Origin: an uncultured Flavobacteriales bacterium
GTDB taxonomy: Bacteria; Bacteroidota; Bacteroidia; Flavobacteriales; Crocinitomicaceae
Length of the DNA: 35,263 bases
Reading direction: 5' to 3'
Assembly (NCBI GenBank): GCA_946478775.1
Contig: CAMLDR010000021.1
Coordinates: 1-35,263, forward strand
This document shows positions 16,251-24,717 of this stretch, piece after piece. The stretch's first letter is position 1; each line of letters starts with the position of its first letter. The translations under genes were made by a program, and so were the position numbers. Under the pieces are notes generated by a model. It saw only the letters and a list, made by a program, of their open reading frames with translations. It searched no databases and had not been told where the DNA came from.

Positions 16251-16478
16251 ATGGAAACAGCTTTCCCCGTATACCGCAAACTGGATGGTTTTGTACGCTT
16301 TTACAAAATTGAAAGTGCAGACTTATTCATAGAAGTAACTCTTGCGCACGGAAATCCACATTATCAGACCATTCAGGCTGTTCAATTCCCGGAAAAACTG
16401 CGCATTCAGGATATGATCTCCTGCTCATTTAATTATATCCCGATGAGTGAAGAAGAAATCATGTGTTATTTTCAATAA
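16251..16478 (+). CDS. small protein of unknown function
   Basis: A 75-residue acidic/aromatic cytosolic-type protein with no signal peptide or membrane segment. Notable features are FVRFYKIESADLFIEV, a HGNPHYQTIQAVQFPEKLRIQ mid-section and a C-terminal EEEIMCYF. The amino-acid pattern (alternating strands, then a short helix) and normal codon use support a real gene. I do not recognise a family. It lies 39 bp before the next gene in the same direction. Confidence 0.55.
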   Translation: METAFPVYRKLDGFVRFYKIESADLFIEVTLAHGNPHYQTIQAVQFPEKLRIQDMISCSFNYIPMSEEEIMCYFQ

Positions 16479-16517
16479 AAAAAATTAATTTTAGTAGCAG
16501 ACAAAAACTGATGATCC

Positions 16518-16967
16518 GTGCTGAAATTTTCAAACTTCCTGCTTGTTCTTTTGCTTGCCTTTTCCTGCACTTTGTCTGCAGAACAAGAAAACAGGCTCAA
16601 TAAACAGTTAACCAAATACATCAAATCTTACAACGAAAATAATACCCTCGAATATGCGGGTTTAAGTCATCCTGCTGTTGTTCGCTATTATACTTCATTG
16701 GGAGATTCCAATTTTATTTCCCATTTCAGTAACCATACTGACGAAAAAGCTGTTAATTTAACCAATCCGTTATTCAGAGATATGAAAAGCAAAGGTGATT
16801 GGATTGAACGTAAATACACTATTCATAAAACTTCCATGGATGTGTCTGATAAAGCGTATGAAATCTACGCCGTTTCATCCGATGCCGGAAATAATTGGTT
16901 TTTCCTCCTGGAGGAGGATTACTTCCTTCAAAAGATCCCTCTCAAACACCGCTTGTTCTTAAAATAA
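16518..16967 (+). CDS. small exported protein of unknown function
   Basis: A 149-residue protein starting with GTG: an in-frame TGA at 16512-16514 excludes a longer form, and the first codons encode a clear signal peptide (LLVLLLAFSC). Either lipoprotein processing at Cys17 or signal-peptidase I cleavage after LSA (residue 21) is possible. The mature part has a helix (RLNKQLTKYIKSYNE), a SHPAVVRYYTSLGD motif and a beta-rich C-terminus including NNWFFLLEEDYF. The SHPAVVRYY start resembles SnoaL/NTF2-like scavenger folds, but this is weak. It is 3 bp from the next gene, so it is very likely co-transcribed with the two outer-membrane genes. Confidence 0.65.
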   Translation: MLKFSNFLLVLLLAFSCTLSAEQENRLNKQLTKYIKSYNENNTLEYAGLSHPAVVRYYTSLGDSNFISHFSNHTDEKAVNLTNPLFRDMKSKGDWIERKYTIHKTSMDVSDKAYEIYAVSSDAGNNWFFLLEEDYFLQKIPLKHRLFLK

Positions 16968-16970
16968 ACC

Positions 16971-17798
16971 ATGATAAGACTTATACTACTTCTACTATTA
17001 TTCATGCATTCTTTCCACTTCACATTTGGACAAGGATGGAATCCGGTGGGCTCCAGGGCGGTTTCACTGGCCAACACCAGCGTTTGCCTCGATGATGTTT
17101 GGGCGTACCACCACAATCCGGGTGCATTGGCTTCTCTTAAAACCATTTCCATTGGCGCTTATTACGAAACACGGTTTCTCACAAAAGAACTCCAAACACA
17201 GGCTTTGGCTGTTGCTATTCCATTAAAGGTTGGTGTGCTTTCAGCCGGAGGGCAGTTTTATGGATATCAGCAATACCGGAATACCCGCGCAGGATTGGGA
17301 TACAGCATGAAATTTGCGGATTTTCTACAGGCCGGTGTACAGGGAAATATTCAAACTTTAAGGCTTGGAGGGAATTACGGCTCAACGGTCAGCGGAACGG
17401 TGGAAGCCGGTATCCTGGCAAAAATTTCAGAGAAATGGAGCGTGGGCGTTTCCGTGATGAATATCGGCAGACAACGAATCAATCCGACCACCGACCGTTT
17501 TGCAACTGTCATGCGTGGAGGTTGTCACTACAAACCATCCAAAAAAGTATCCATTTTTGCAGAAGTCGAAAAACAGATCATTACCAAAATTTCGTTCAGA
17601 GGAGCGGTCGAATACCAACCCGTGCAGGCGCTTTATATCCGTTTCGGGGCTCAGAGCGCGCCGATGGAGTTTGCCCTGGGTGTTGGTTACAAAGTTGCCG
17701 GATTCGCTATTGATTTAGGATCGAAGTATCATCAAACGCTTGGATGGTCTCCCAACTTCGGGTTAACTTACCAATTCAAAGAACATGAAAAAAAGTAG
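16971..17798 (+). CDS. PorV/FadL-like outer-membrane beta-barrel protein
   Basis: A 275-residue protein with a signal peptide (1-20, ending FGQ). The mature N-terminus, VGSRAVSLANTSVCLDDVWAYHHNPGALA, matches the pattern of PorV/PorQ and FadL-type barrels (A-x-x-LG-...-D-...-NPA). The remainder is a series of amphipathic strands with alternating Gly and aromatic residues, ending FGLTYQF. It is probably an outer-membrane protein, perhaps a type IX accessory; the exact role is inference. Its last 14 bases overlap the start of the next gene, so the two are translated together. Confidence 0.7.
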   Translation: MIRLILLLLLFMHSFHFTFGQGWNPVGSRAVSLANTSVCLDDVWAYHHNPGALASLKTISIGAYYETRFLTKELQTQALAVAIPLKVGVLSAGGQFYGYQQYRNTRAGLGYSMKFADFLQAGVQGNIQTLRLGGNYGSTVSGTVEAGILAKISEKWSVGVSVMNIGRQRINPTTDRFATVMRGGCHYKPSKKVSIFAEVEKQIITKISFRGAVEYQPVQALYIRFGAQSAPMEFALGVGYKVAGFAIDLGSKYHQTLGWSPNFGLTYQFKEHEKK

Positions 17799-19857
17799 TG
17801 TTTTATTGATTCTTTTTAGTGCGCTTTATTCGTGTCTTTTCAGCCAGGAACGGAACGAAATTATCCAGCAGCGTGTTGAGTTTATTGCAGAACAATCCGA
17901 ATCAGAAGAATTGGATCTGACCAATATTTTTGACCAGCTTAATTACTTCTTCGACCATCCGATCAATCTGAATAACACCAATCCGGATGAACTGCGATCG
18001 CTGGGACTGCTGACAGAAGTCCAGATCACCGATGCGCTGCTTCACGTGGAGCAATTCGGGAAGTTTATCAGTATTTATGAGCTTCAGTCTCTAAAATACT
18101 GGGATTTGAATACCATTTCACTGGTGCTTCCGTTCATTAAGGTCGATGACCGTTTGGAAAGCATGCACATCACCTTTAAGGAGGCTGTCAAAAACGGCAA
18201 GATTGAATGGTATTTGCGCTATCAGCGAACTCCCGAACAGAAAAAAGGATATACGCCCGTATCAGATTCTATTTTAAATAATTCGAACAGTTATTACCGT
18301 GGAAATCCGGACAGGTACTACACGCGTTTCAGGTATACCTACCGAACAAATATCAGCCTGGGATTTACGGCAGAAAAAGATCCGGGGGAAGAATTTTTCA
18401 AAGGTTCACAAAAGAACGGCTTCGACTATTATTCTTTTCACGCCTATTACAAAGGCGGAAAGTACATTCGGGCAGTTGCCGCTGGTGATTATCAAATTCA
18501 AATTGGACAAGGATTAAATACCTGGAGCGGTTATGCCTTCGGAAAAAGTGCCGACATCTTTTCCACTAAAAAAGCGGCAAATCTCCTGCGTCCTTATACT
18601 TCCGTAGATGAAAACCGTTTCTTTCGCGGCGGAGCGGCCATTATCGGTTATAAGAAATGGAACCTGCTAACTTTCTACAGCAATAAAAATGCTGATGGAG
18701 CCGGAATAAACGATTCCTTAACCGATGATTTGGAATTCGTTACCACGATTGACTTATCGGGTTTACACCGCACCAATAGTGAAATTGCCAAAAAAAATAA
18801 ACTCAGCGAGCAGGTAATCGGGAATTACCTCAGCTACAATTCCACCCGGTTCAACGCCGGGATAGCCGTTGTAAATCAACGATACAATCAGCCGCTTTTG
18901 AGAGATACCCTTCCCTACAATCTTTATGCTTTCAGAGGAAAAAACACCACTGCGATCAGCGGAGATTACAACTTCGTATTGAAGAATTTCAACTTTTTCG
19001 GAGAAGTTTCCTACAGTACTCATTCCAAATCATTTGCCCATCTCCATGGTTTGATGGCTGTTCTGGACCCCAGTGTTTCTGTTTCGGTTATTTACCGCAA
19101 CTATTCCAAAGGCTATTTTTCATTCTATAACAACGGGTTTTCAGAAGGAAGTAATACACAGAATGAAAGTGGCTTGTTTTCCGGCATCAAAGTGAAACTG
19201 GCCCCATCCTGGTCGCTCAGTTCTTATGTTGATTTTTTCCGGTTCCCGTGGATCAAATACCAGGTGGATGCTCCGTCAAAAGGATATGAATTTTTAGTTC
19301 AGCCGACCTACAGGCCAAATAAAGTCTTTGAATTGTACGCACGTTTCAGACAGCAGGTGCGCCAAAAGAATTCCAGGGATTCAGACGGAACGATCACTCC
19401 GATTGAGAACGTGGTGCAGAATAACTACCGCTTAAACATGTCTTACAAAGTACTGGAAAGCTTTACGCTGAAAAGCCGCGTGGAATATGTGACCATTAAT
19501 CGGAAAAGCAATGCTGCGGAAGACGGCTGGATCTTTACTCAAGACCTGCTCTTCAAACCCAAGAAACTACCGTTCGATGTAACCCTTCGTTATGCCTTAT
19601 TCGATACAGACAGCTACGACACGCGAATCTATACTTTTGAGAACAATGCGCTTTATGTATTCTCCATTCCGGCCTATTACTACCAGGGATCAAGAGCCTA
19701 TGCCCTGATTCGTTTTACCTTCCTGAGACATTGCGACCTGTGGATCCGCTACGGAACTTTCTTATACTCGAACAGAACAGTTTTGAGCTCTGGCCCGGAA
19801 GAGATCAAAGGATTTAAAAAATCGGATATTACGGTGCAGCTGCGGGTGAATTTCTAA
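17785..19857 (+). CDS. outer-membrane protein with N-terminal helix-hairpin-helix domain
   Basis: A 690-residue protein. A signal peptide (1-20) is followed by a helical region and a ComEA/GspK-like helix-hairpin-helix (about 59-120): INLNNTNPDELRSLGLL, then a helix, then FGKFISIYELQSL. Residues from about 145 on form a long run of aromatic-rich amphipathic strands ending with a C-terminal hydrophobic/aromatic strand (VTVQLRVNF type), fitting a large beta-barrel. Similar HhH-plus-barrel proteins are widespread in Bacteroidota with unknown function. HhH domains usually bind DNA, so a role in DNA uptake at the outer membrane is conceivable but unproven. It overlaps the upstream barrel gene by 14 bp. 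Confidence 0.75.
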   Translation: MKKSSVLLILFSALYSCLFSQERNEIIQQRVEFIAEQSESEELDLTNIFDQLNYFFDHPINLNNTNPDELRSLGLLTEVQITDALLHVEQFGKFISIYELQSLKYWDLNTISLVLPFIKVDDRLESMHITFKEAVKNGKIEWYLRYQRTPEQKKGYTPVSDSILNNSNSYYRGNPDRYYTRFRYTYRTNISLGFTAEKDPGEEFFKGSQKNGFDYYSFHAYYKGGKYIRAVAAGDYQIQIGQGLNTWSGYAFGKSADIFSTKKAANLLRPYTSVDENRFFRGGAAIIGYKKWNLLTFYSNKNADGAGINDSLTDDLEFVTTIDLSGLHRTNSEIAKKNKLSEQVIGNYLSYNSTRFNAGIAVVNQRYNQPLLRDTLPYNLYAFRGKNTTAISGDYNFVLKNFNFFGEVSYSTHSKSFAHLHGLMAVLDPSVSVSVIYRNYSKGYFSFYNNGFSEGSNTQNESGLFSGIKVKLAPSWSLSSYVDFFRFPWIKYQVDAPSKGYEFLVQPTYRPNKVFELYARFRQQVRQKNSRDSDGTITPIENVVQNNYRLNMSYKVLESFTLKSRVEYVTINRKSNAAEDGWIFTQDLLFKPKKLPFDVTLRYALFDTDSYDTRIYTFENNALYVFSIPAYYYQGSRAYALIRFTFLRHCDLWIRYGTFLYSNRTVLSSGPEEIKGFKKSDITVQLRVNF

Positions 19858-19880
19858 TTGACTTACGATTCTATTAAACC

Positions 19881-20309
19881 ATGAATAAACAGAAATTTTT
19901 AGATGACATATTCGATGAAAGTATCGACAAAGTTCGAGACGCTCTAAAAAATAAGATAGATCTTGATATAAATTTCATCGATCAAAAACTCAATATTAGT
20001 CCGTTGATTTGTGCTATTGATACGGTAAGTACGGAAATTGTCGCGTTATTGCTGAATAATGGTGCAAATCCGAATTTAATGGGATCAGGAATGTCTCTTC
20101 CTTTATATCATGCGATTGAATTAGCAGAAGAAGCAGAAGACTACAAAAGCCCCAACGTACCCAAATTACTGGAGATACTAAAATCACTCGTCATCGCGGG
20201 AGCAGATCCACACTTAAAAAATTATAACGATACATCTGCTTATGAATACGCTGAAACCCGGTATTTACCCGCTAAGCAACTATTCGATTCACACCTTTCA
20301 ACAAACTAA
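19881..20309 (+). CDS. small ankyrin-repeat protein
   Basis: A 142-residue cytosolic-type protein. The ankyrin pattern is visible as SPLICAIDTVSTEIVALLLNNGANPNL (about 40-65), a second unit with LPLYHAIE (about 71-78) and LLEILKSLVIAGADPHL (about 95-111), then NDTSAYEYAETR. Each has the LLxxGADP-type loop. No signal peptide is seen. Such proteins usually act by binding another protein; the partner is unknown. It lies 23 bp after the HhH gene and may be the last member of that unit. Confidence 0.75.
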   Translation: MNKQKFLDDIFDESIDKVRDALKNKIDLDINFIDQKLNISPLICAIDTVSTEIVALLLNNGANPNLMGSGMSLPLYHAIELAEEAEDYKSPNVPKLLEILKSLVIAGADPHLKNYNDTSAYEYAETRYLPAKQLFDSHLSTN

Positions 20310-20482
20310 GCCGGTCCTTTTGAGACGGTCTTTGAATTAATTTTGCGACAGCATTGGCTAGTTAGTATTCGGATAAGTAACTAAAAAGCATTTAACATCC
20401 TTTATCACACTTTAACAGCAACCAGTTTTTATCTTGGCCGCTCTTCCCTTAACTTTCAGTTTCAACATTTAAAACGAGTGAT

Positions 20483-21019
20483 ATGAGCAAGAGAATCGCC
20501 ATTTTGGCTACAGACGGATTTGAGGAGAGTGAGTTGCAATCACCAAAAGAAGCTATTGAAAAACAAGGCTGGCTGGCTGAAATAGTGAGTCTGAAAGCAG
20601 GAACAATCAAAGCATGGAGTAAAGGTGACTGGGGAAAGGAATACCCGGTGGACAACATTGTGGACGATGTGAAAGCGTCAGAATACGATGGGTTGGTTAT
20701 TCCGGGTGGTGTGATCAACCCCGATAAGCTGAGAAGAGAAAACAAGGTATTGGATTTTGTCAAAGGATTTTTCGATGAGAAGAAGCCGGTTGCCGCCATT
20801 TGCCACGGACCGCAGGTATTGATCAGCGCCGGTGTGGTAGCTGGTCGAGAACTGACCTCTTTCGAATCGGTTAAAATTGACTTACAGAATGCCGGAGCAT
20901 CCTGGGTCGATGAAGAAGTAGTTGTCGACAAAGGATTGGTTACGAGCCGTTCGCCGCAGGACCTTCCGGCTTTCAACCGAAAAATGATTGAAGAGTTTAA
21001 GGAAGGGATTCATGAATGA
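20483..21019 (+). CDS. PfpI/DJ-1 family protein (type 1 glutamine amidotransferase-like)
   Basis: A 178-residue DJ-1/PfpI superfamily protein. The core sequence is IAILATDGFEESEL (5-18, with the conserved acidic residue near Glu15), GLVIPGGVINPDKLR (70-84) and the nucleophile elbow AICHGPQVL (105-113, Cys107-His108). It ends with VTSRSPQDLPAF, the typical PfpI C-terminus. Members include proteases and protein/DNA deglycases (YhbO, YajL); the activity here cannot be told from sequence. The gene is single, with a strong terminator after it. No convincing -7 box was found in the 173-bp gap upstream. Confidence 0.9.
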   Translation: MSKRIAILATDGFEESELQSPKEAIEKQGWLAEIVSLKAGTIKAWSKGDWGKEYPVDNIVDDVKASEYDGLVIPGGVINPDKLRRENKVLDFVKGFFDEKKPVAAICHGPQVLISAGVVAGRELTSFESVKIDLQNAGASWVDEEVVVDKGLVTSRSPQDLPAFNRKMIEEFKEGIHE

Positions 21020-21110
21020 AAATAAGAACAAATCCGCTCTCGCTTCTCACACTCTTTCCTGCAAAAGAAAAGCAAATCAAAAAGTTCGAGTGTGAGAGTG
21101 AGTTTTGAGG

Positions 21111-21155
21111 AAAAAGAAAAGCGTGAGGTTTAAACCATCACGCTTTTCTTTTTTT
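21111..21155. terminator. strong bidirectional terminator between the PfpI gene and tRNA-His
   Basis: A perfect 16-bp stem (21111-21126, AAAAAGAAAAGCGTGA, against 21138-21153) has an inner GGTTT/AAACC extension. A-rich DNA lies on the left and T-rich on the right, so it can end transcripts from both directions. It lies between convergent genes. A second inverted pair (21045-21054 with 21088-21097, 10 bp) lies just before it. Confidence 0.85.
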
Positions 21156-21156
21156 G

Positions 21157-21231
21157 GGAGGGAGACGGGTCTCGAACCCGCGACCTCTGGTACCACAAAC
21201 CAGCGCTCTAACCAACTGAGCTACAACCTCC
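21157..21231 (-). tRNA. tRNA-His (anticodon GTG)
   Basis: On the minus strand there is a D arm GCTCAGTTGGTTAGAGC, an anticodon stem CTGGT/ACCAG with loop TTGTGGT giving anticodon GTG, and a T arm GCGGG-TTCGAGA-CCCGT. An extra 5' G (position -1) faces C73, the histidine identity mark. The 3' CCA is not encoded (C74 is followed by A). With the standard alignment the acceptor stem GAGGTTG/CTCCCTC has two non-pairing positions, 5-68 (T/C) and 6-67 (T/T), which is unusual. Confidence 0.9.
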
Positions 21232-21405
21232 GTATTGTGGCGCAAAAATAAGCATTTCTATTAAAATTCCTATAGCGAAAACAGATTTTTTTTTCTTTTC
21301 ACAGTATTTATCAGAAAATGAGCAGATTCTGATTTCGTTTTCTCAACTAAACATGCGTTGTTGATAACCAAAATGCATGATCCGGGTTTCGGTTTGGTGA
21401 ATCAG

Positions 21406-21413
21406 TACATTTG
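21406..21413 (+). promoter_or_regulatory. -7 box of the Gfo/Idh/MocA gene, 4 nt from ATG
   Basis: TACATTTG is a perfect TAnnTTTG match and lies 4 nt (TAAT) before the chosen ATG at 21418. It supports that start over the in-frame codon at 21358. Confidence 0.5.
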
Positions 21414-21417
21414 TAAT

Positions 21418-22416
21418 ATGGGTGATAAGAAATTGAAGATTGGTGTTTTTGGAGCCGGACACTTAGGCAGAATCCACATTCGACTGCTGTTGGAATTGAC
21501 TGATCTGTTTGAACTGGTCGGTTTTTATGACCCATCCGATGAATCAGCTGAAAAAACAATCGGGGAATACCATGTAAAACGCTGGAACAATATGCAGGAA
21601 CTGATCGATGTATGTGAATGTGTGGATGTGGTTGCTCCTACCCTTCATCATTACGACATCGCTTATAAAGCCATCCGTTCCAGCAAGCACGTTTTCATTG
21701 AAAAACCACTCGCAGAAACTACCGAACAGGCAAAAACACTACTCGACCTATCCCGGGAAGCCGGAGTGATTGTACAGGTCGGACATGTGGAACGGTTTAA
21801 TCCGGCATTTCGTGCCGCAGAACCGTTGATCTCGAAACCCATGTTCTTTGAGATTCACCGCCTGGCACAATACAATCCGCGCGGGACCGATGTTTCCGTG
21901 ATCCTGGATTTAATGATCCATGACCTGGATATTGTTCTTAGCTGCGTCAACTCATCCATCCGGAGGATTTCGGCAAGTGGTGTTTGTGTTGTGAGTAAAA
22001 CTCCCGATATCACTTCCGTTCGATTGGAATTTGACAACGGCTGCGTAGCCAATTTGACAGCTTCGCGTATGTCGTTGAACAATATGCGAAAAACACGCAT
22101 CTTTCAAAAAACCGGTTACCTGGTCATTGATTTCCTCAATCAATCCGTGGACCAGATCATGATCACACCGAAAGACGAAGAAGCACCCGGATTTTTCAGT
22201 TTTCAGCTCAATGACGAGGTGAATTTTTCTGCCCTGAAACCGGAGATTCACAAAACCAATGCGATCCAGGAAGAATTGCGTTCTTTTTACAATTCCATAG
22301 TTCATAATCAGCCTGTTGTCGTTTCGATTGATGATGCTTACCGCGCTTTGGATGTAGCCTATCAGATTATTGACAAATTGAAATCCGCACATCTCTCGGT
22401 TTTCGACAATAATTAA
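21418..22416 (+). CDS. Gfo/Idh/MocA family NAD(P)-dependent oxidoreductase
   Basis: A 332-residue sugar-type oxidoreductase. The Rossmann motif is GVFGAGHLGRIH (9-20). The catalytic EKP motif (95-97) is in place, GHVERFNPA (122-130) follows, and the active-site DLMIHD (164-169) gives the Asp-x3-His pair. Family members oxidise or reduce sugars, often as nucleotide-sugars. The GHVERFNP run is also common in UDP-GlcNAc 3-dehydrogenase-like members (GnnA/WlbA type), so a UDP-amino-sugar substrate is possible but not shown. It heads a plus-strand row with a lipoprotein, a WcaJ-type transferase, an SDR and a 5-alpha-reductase-like protein, consistent with glycan or lipid work. Confidence 0.85.
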   Translation: MGDKKLKIGVFGAGHLGRIHIRLLLELTDLFELVGFYDPSDESAEKTIGEYHVKRWNNMQELIDVCECVDVVAPTLHHYDIAYKAIRSSKHVFIEKPLAETTEQAKTLLDLSREAGVIVQVGHVERFNPAFRAAEPLISKPMFFEIHRLAQYNPRGTDVSVILDLMIHDLDIVLSCVNSSIRRISASGVCVVSKTPDITSVRLEFDNGCVANLTASRMSLNNMRKTRIFQKTGYLVIDFLNQSVDQIMITPKDEEAPGFFSFQLNDEVNFSALKPEIHKTNAIQEELRSFYNSIVHNQPVVVSIDDAYRALDVAYQIIDKLKSAHLSVFDNN

Positions 22417-22418
22417 CG

Positions 22419-22426
22419 TAAATTTG
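22419..22426 (+). promoter_or_regulatory. -7 box upstream of the lipoprotein gene
   Basis: TAAATTTG perfectly matches TAnnTTTG. It starts 2 nt after the stop of the Gfo gene and lies 24 nt before the next ATG, so the lipoprotein and following genes may have their own promoter. Confidence 0.5.
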
Positions 22427-22450
22427 CGTTAGCTACACATAGGCTTATCT

Positions 22451-23311
22451 ATGAAATATTTATACTTTTTTGTTCTGCTTTCTTTCGGATTGTCAAGCTG
22501 CGTTAAGAATAATCCGCTGCCGGTTTGGCTTGAAATAAACAAGTGGACACTTACTTCAAACGGAGCTGCCGGAATAAATGATCCCGGAGCCCTAAGTCAC
22601 AACTTCAGCGATGTCTGGATCTATATCGACGGGAAAGTAATCGGAGTATTCGAACTTCCCTGCAAAATTCCTGTTTTGGTTTCAGGTAATTGCAAAGTGG
22701 TCTTATATCCTGCCATTAAGAACAACGGAATGGCTTCCACTAAAAAGATCTATCCGTTTGTAGAACCCTTTGAAACCACCCTGGACCTGAAAGAAGGTGA
22801 AACCTATACTTTCAATCCGGTTACAAAATACTTTACAAATACCCAGTTCACCATTGAAAATTTTGAAACCAACTCAATATCTTATGTAAAAGACGCTTCA
22901 ATCTCCAGTCCGAATTTAAATTTAGTAGTAGTACCCAATGGCCCCTGGGGTTCTTACGGACAACTTGCAATTACAAGTGCAGATTCCTTGTGGGTCGGTG
23001 TATCGGGTCCCATGTTTCTTCCAAAAAGCGGTGCAGAAGTTTACCTCGAATTTGATTACAAGAATACGAATTCCATTCTCACAGGATTGTTAGAGATTCA
23101 GCTTGGCGGTGCCGTGATTGATCATGGCGGATATACTGCTTCCAGGCAAAAAACGGACCTTCAATGGAAAAAGATCTACCTGGACTTGAAAGAGGTAGTA
23201 TCCAATACTCCCAACGGCTATCAGTACAGACAATACCTGAGAATGCTGTTAGATCCGTCGTTAAGTTCCAGCGAAGTCTCCATTGATAACATTAAGGTCG
23301 TACACTTCTAG
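22451..23311 (+). CDS. lipoprotein of unknown function
   Basis: A 286-residue predicted lipoprotein: signal peptide with lipobox LSSC (Cys17). The mature part is beta-rich with no catalytic motif. One stretch (WIYIDGKVIGVFELPCKIPVLVSG) suggests an Ig-like or carboxypeptidase-regulatory-like fold. The second half (GPMFLPKSGAEVYLEFDYKN, VSIDNIKVVHF) looks like a jelly-roll, as in carbohydrate-binding modules. It lies directly before the sugar-phosphate transferase, 14 bp away, suggesting an envelope role. I do not recognise a named family. Confidence 0.65.
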   Translation: MKYLYFFVLLSFGLSSCVKNNPLPVWLEINKWTLTSNGAAGINDPGALSHNFSDVWIYIDGKVIGVFELPCKIPVLVSGNCKVVLYPAIKNNGMASTKKIYPFVEPFETTLDLKEGETYTFNPVTKYFTNTQFTIENFETNSISYVKDASISSPNLNLVVVPNGPWGSYGQLAITSADSLWVGVSGPMFLPKSGAEVYLEFDYKNTNSILTGLLEIQLGGAVIDHGGYTASRQKTDLQWKKIYLDLKEVVSNTPNGYQYRQYLRMLLDPSLSSSEVSIDNIKVVHF

Positions 23312-23325
23312 AATCAGTAGTTGGA

Positions 23326-24717
23326 ATGCAAAAATTGTTTAGAAGTTTATTTATTGCGAGTGATTTTTTAGCGGCTGCTTTATCGTGGGCACTCTTCTAT
23401 TTCTATCGGAAGACAAACATCGAACACGAAGAATTTTCTTTCAATGAAACGTTCTATTACGGCATTCTGTTCGTTCCGCTGCTTTGGCTTTTGTTTTACA
23501 CGCTCCAGGGAACTTACCAGGACGTTCGGAGATTATACCGCCTGAAAATACTTTCTTACACGGCTTTTGCTACGATCTTCGGTTCAATCGTGCTGTTCTT
23601 CGCCTTGCTGATCGACGATGATGTAAATACTTATTTCAATTATTACCGTTCGCTTTTAACCCTGGCCCTGCTGCATTTTGGAATCACATTTTTTTCCAGG
23701 CTGGTTATTACCAGTATTCTCGTAAGAAGAATCCACTCGCGCAAAGACGGATTTAAGACTTTGCTGATCGGCGGTTCCGAAAAAGCGGTTGCTATCTACC
23801 AGGAAATCGAAGGAATTGAAAAAGGAGGAGGAAATCAATTCGTAGGTTTTGTGAACCTGAATGGCATTGATAAACTACTGGAAAACAAAATGCCCTATTT
23901 GGGCCATGTGGACCAATTGGAGCAGATTATTGCGGATAATCACATCGAAGAGATCATCATTGCACTTGAAAGTACGGAGCACGAACGGTTGAAGAACATT
24001 ATCTCACGTATAAACGGGGAAAACATTGTCATCAAGGTACTTCCGGATATGTACGACATCCTTTCCGGGTCGGTAAAACTGAATAACATTTTCGGCGCGC
24101 TTTTAATGGAGGTAAATGCTGAAGTGATGCCTTATTGGCAGCGTGTAGCCAAACGTGTATTTGATATTTTCTTTTCGATCATCGCCATTATTCTGCTTAT
24201 TCCCGTATACATTTTCCTGACCATCGGTGTAAAGCTCTCTTCTCCGGGTCCCATTTTATTTTTCCAGGAACGGATCGGTCTTAATGGAAAACCTTTCAAA
24301 ATCATTAAATTCCGCACCATGTACATTGACGCGGAAAAAGCAGGCCCACAGCTTTCCAGTACCGATGATCCACGGATTACTCCCATTGGCAAATTTATGC
24401 GCAAAGCCCGCTTAGACGAATTCCTTCAGTTCTTTAATGTGCTAAAAGGAGATATGTCATTAGTAGGTCCGAGACCTGAAAGACAATTCTTCATTGACCA
24501 GATCAAAGCGCGGGAGCCTCAATTTTTGGAATTAACGAAAGTAAGACCGGGAATTACTTCCTGGGGACAGGTAAAATACGGGTACGCCGAAAACGTGGAC
24601 CAAATGATCCAGCGCATGAAATTCGACCTGTTATACCTTCGAAACCGGTCCATCGCTTTGGACTTGAAAATTCTGATGCATACGGTACTGATCATCGTGA
24701 AAGCAAAAGGAAAATAG
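23326..24717 (+). CDS. undecaprenyl-phosphate sugar phosphotransferase, WcaJ/PssY-type
   Basis: A 463-residue polyprenyl-phosphate hexose-1-phosphate transferase that loads the first sugar onto the lipid carrier for exopolysaccharide or O-antigen. It has four N-terminal membrane helices (about 7-27, 44-62, 76-96, 109-132), a CoA-binding-like/Rossmann middle domain (about 142-245, with LLIGGSEKAV) and a re-entrant/transmembrane helix (about 279-303). The catalytic C-terminal domain has KFRTM (328-332), ARLDEFLQFFNVLKGDMSLVGPRP (361-384, Asp364-Glu365) and a PGITSWGQV motif. The sugar cannot be told. The adjacent genes are unrelated to glycosyltransferases, so it may start a pathway encoded elsewhere. 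Confidence 0.9.
   Translation: MQKLFRSLFIASDFLAAALSWALFYFYRKTNIEHEEFSFNETFYYGILFVPLLWLLFYTLQGTYQDVRRLYRLKILSYTAFATIFGSIVLFFALLIDDDVNTYFNYYRSLLTLALLHFGITFFSRLVITSILVRRIHSRKDGFKTLLIGGSEKAVAIYQEIEGIEKGGGNQFVGFVNLNGIDKLLENKMPYLGHVDQLEQIIADNHIEEIIIALESTEHERLKNIISRINGENIVIKVLPDMYDILSGSVKLNNIFGALLMEVNAEVMPYWQRVAKRVFDIFFSIIAIILLIPVYIFLTIGVKLSSPGPILFFQERIGLNGKPFKIIKFRTMYIDAEKAGPQLSSTDDPRITPIGKFMRKARLDEFLQFFNVLKGDMSLVGPRPERQFFIDQIKAREPQFLELTKVRPGITSWGQVKYGYAENVDQMIQRMKFDLLYLRNRSIALDLKILMHTVLIIVKAKGK

Noticed and set aside
20449..20976. A 175-codon ORF antisense to the PfpI/DJ-1 gene
   Set aside because: The plus strand carries complete DJ-1 motifs; the antisense frame is Ser/Thr/Pro-rich, typical of a shadow ORF.
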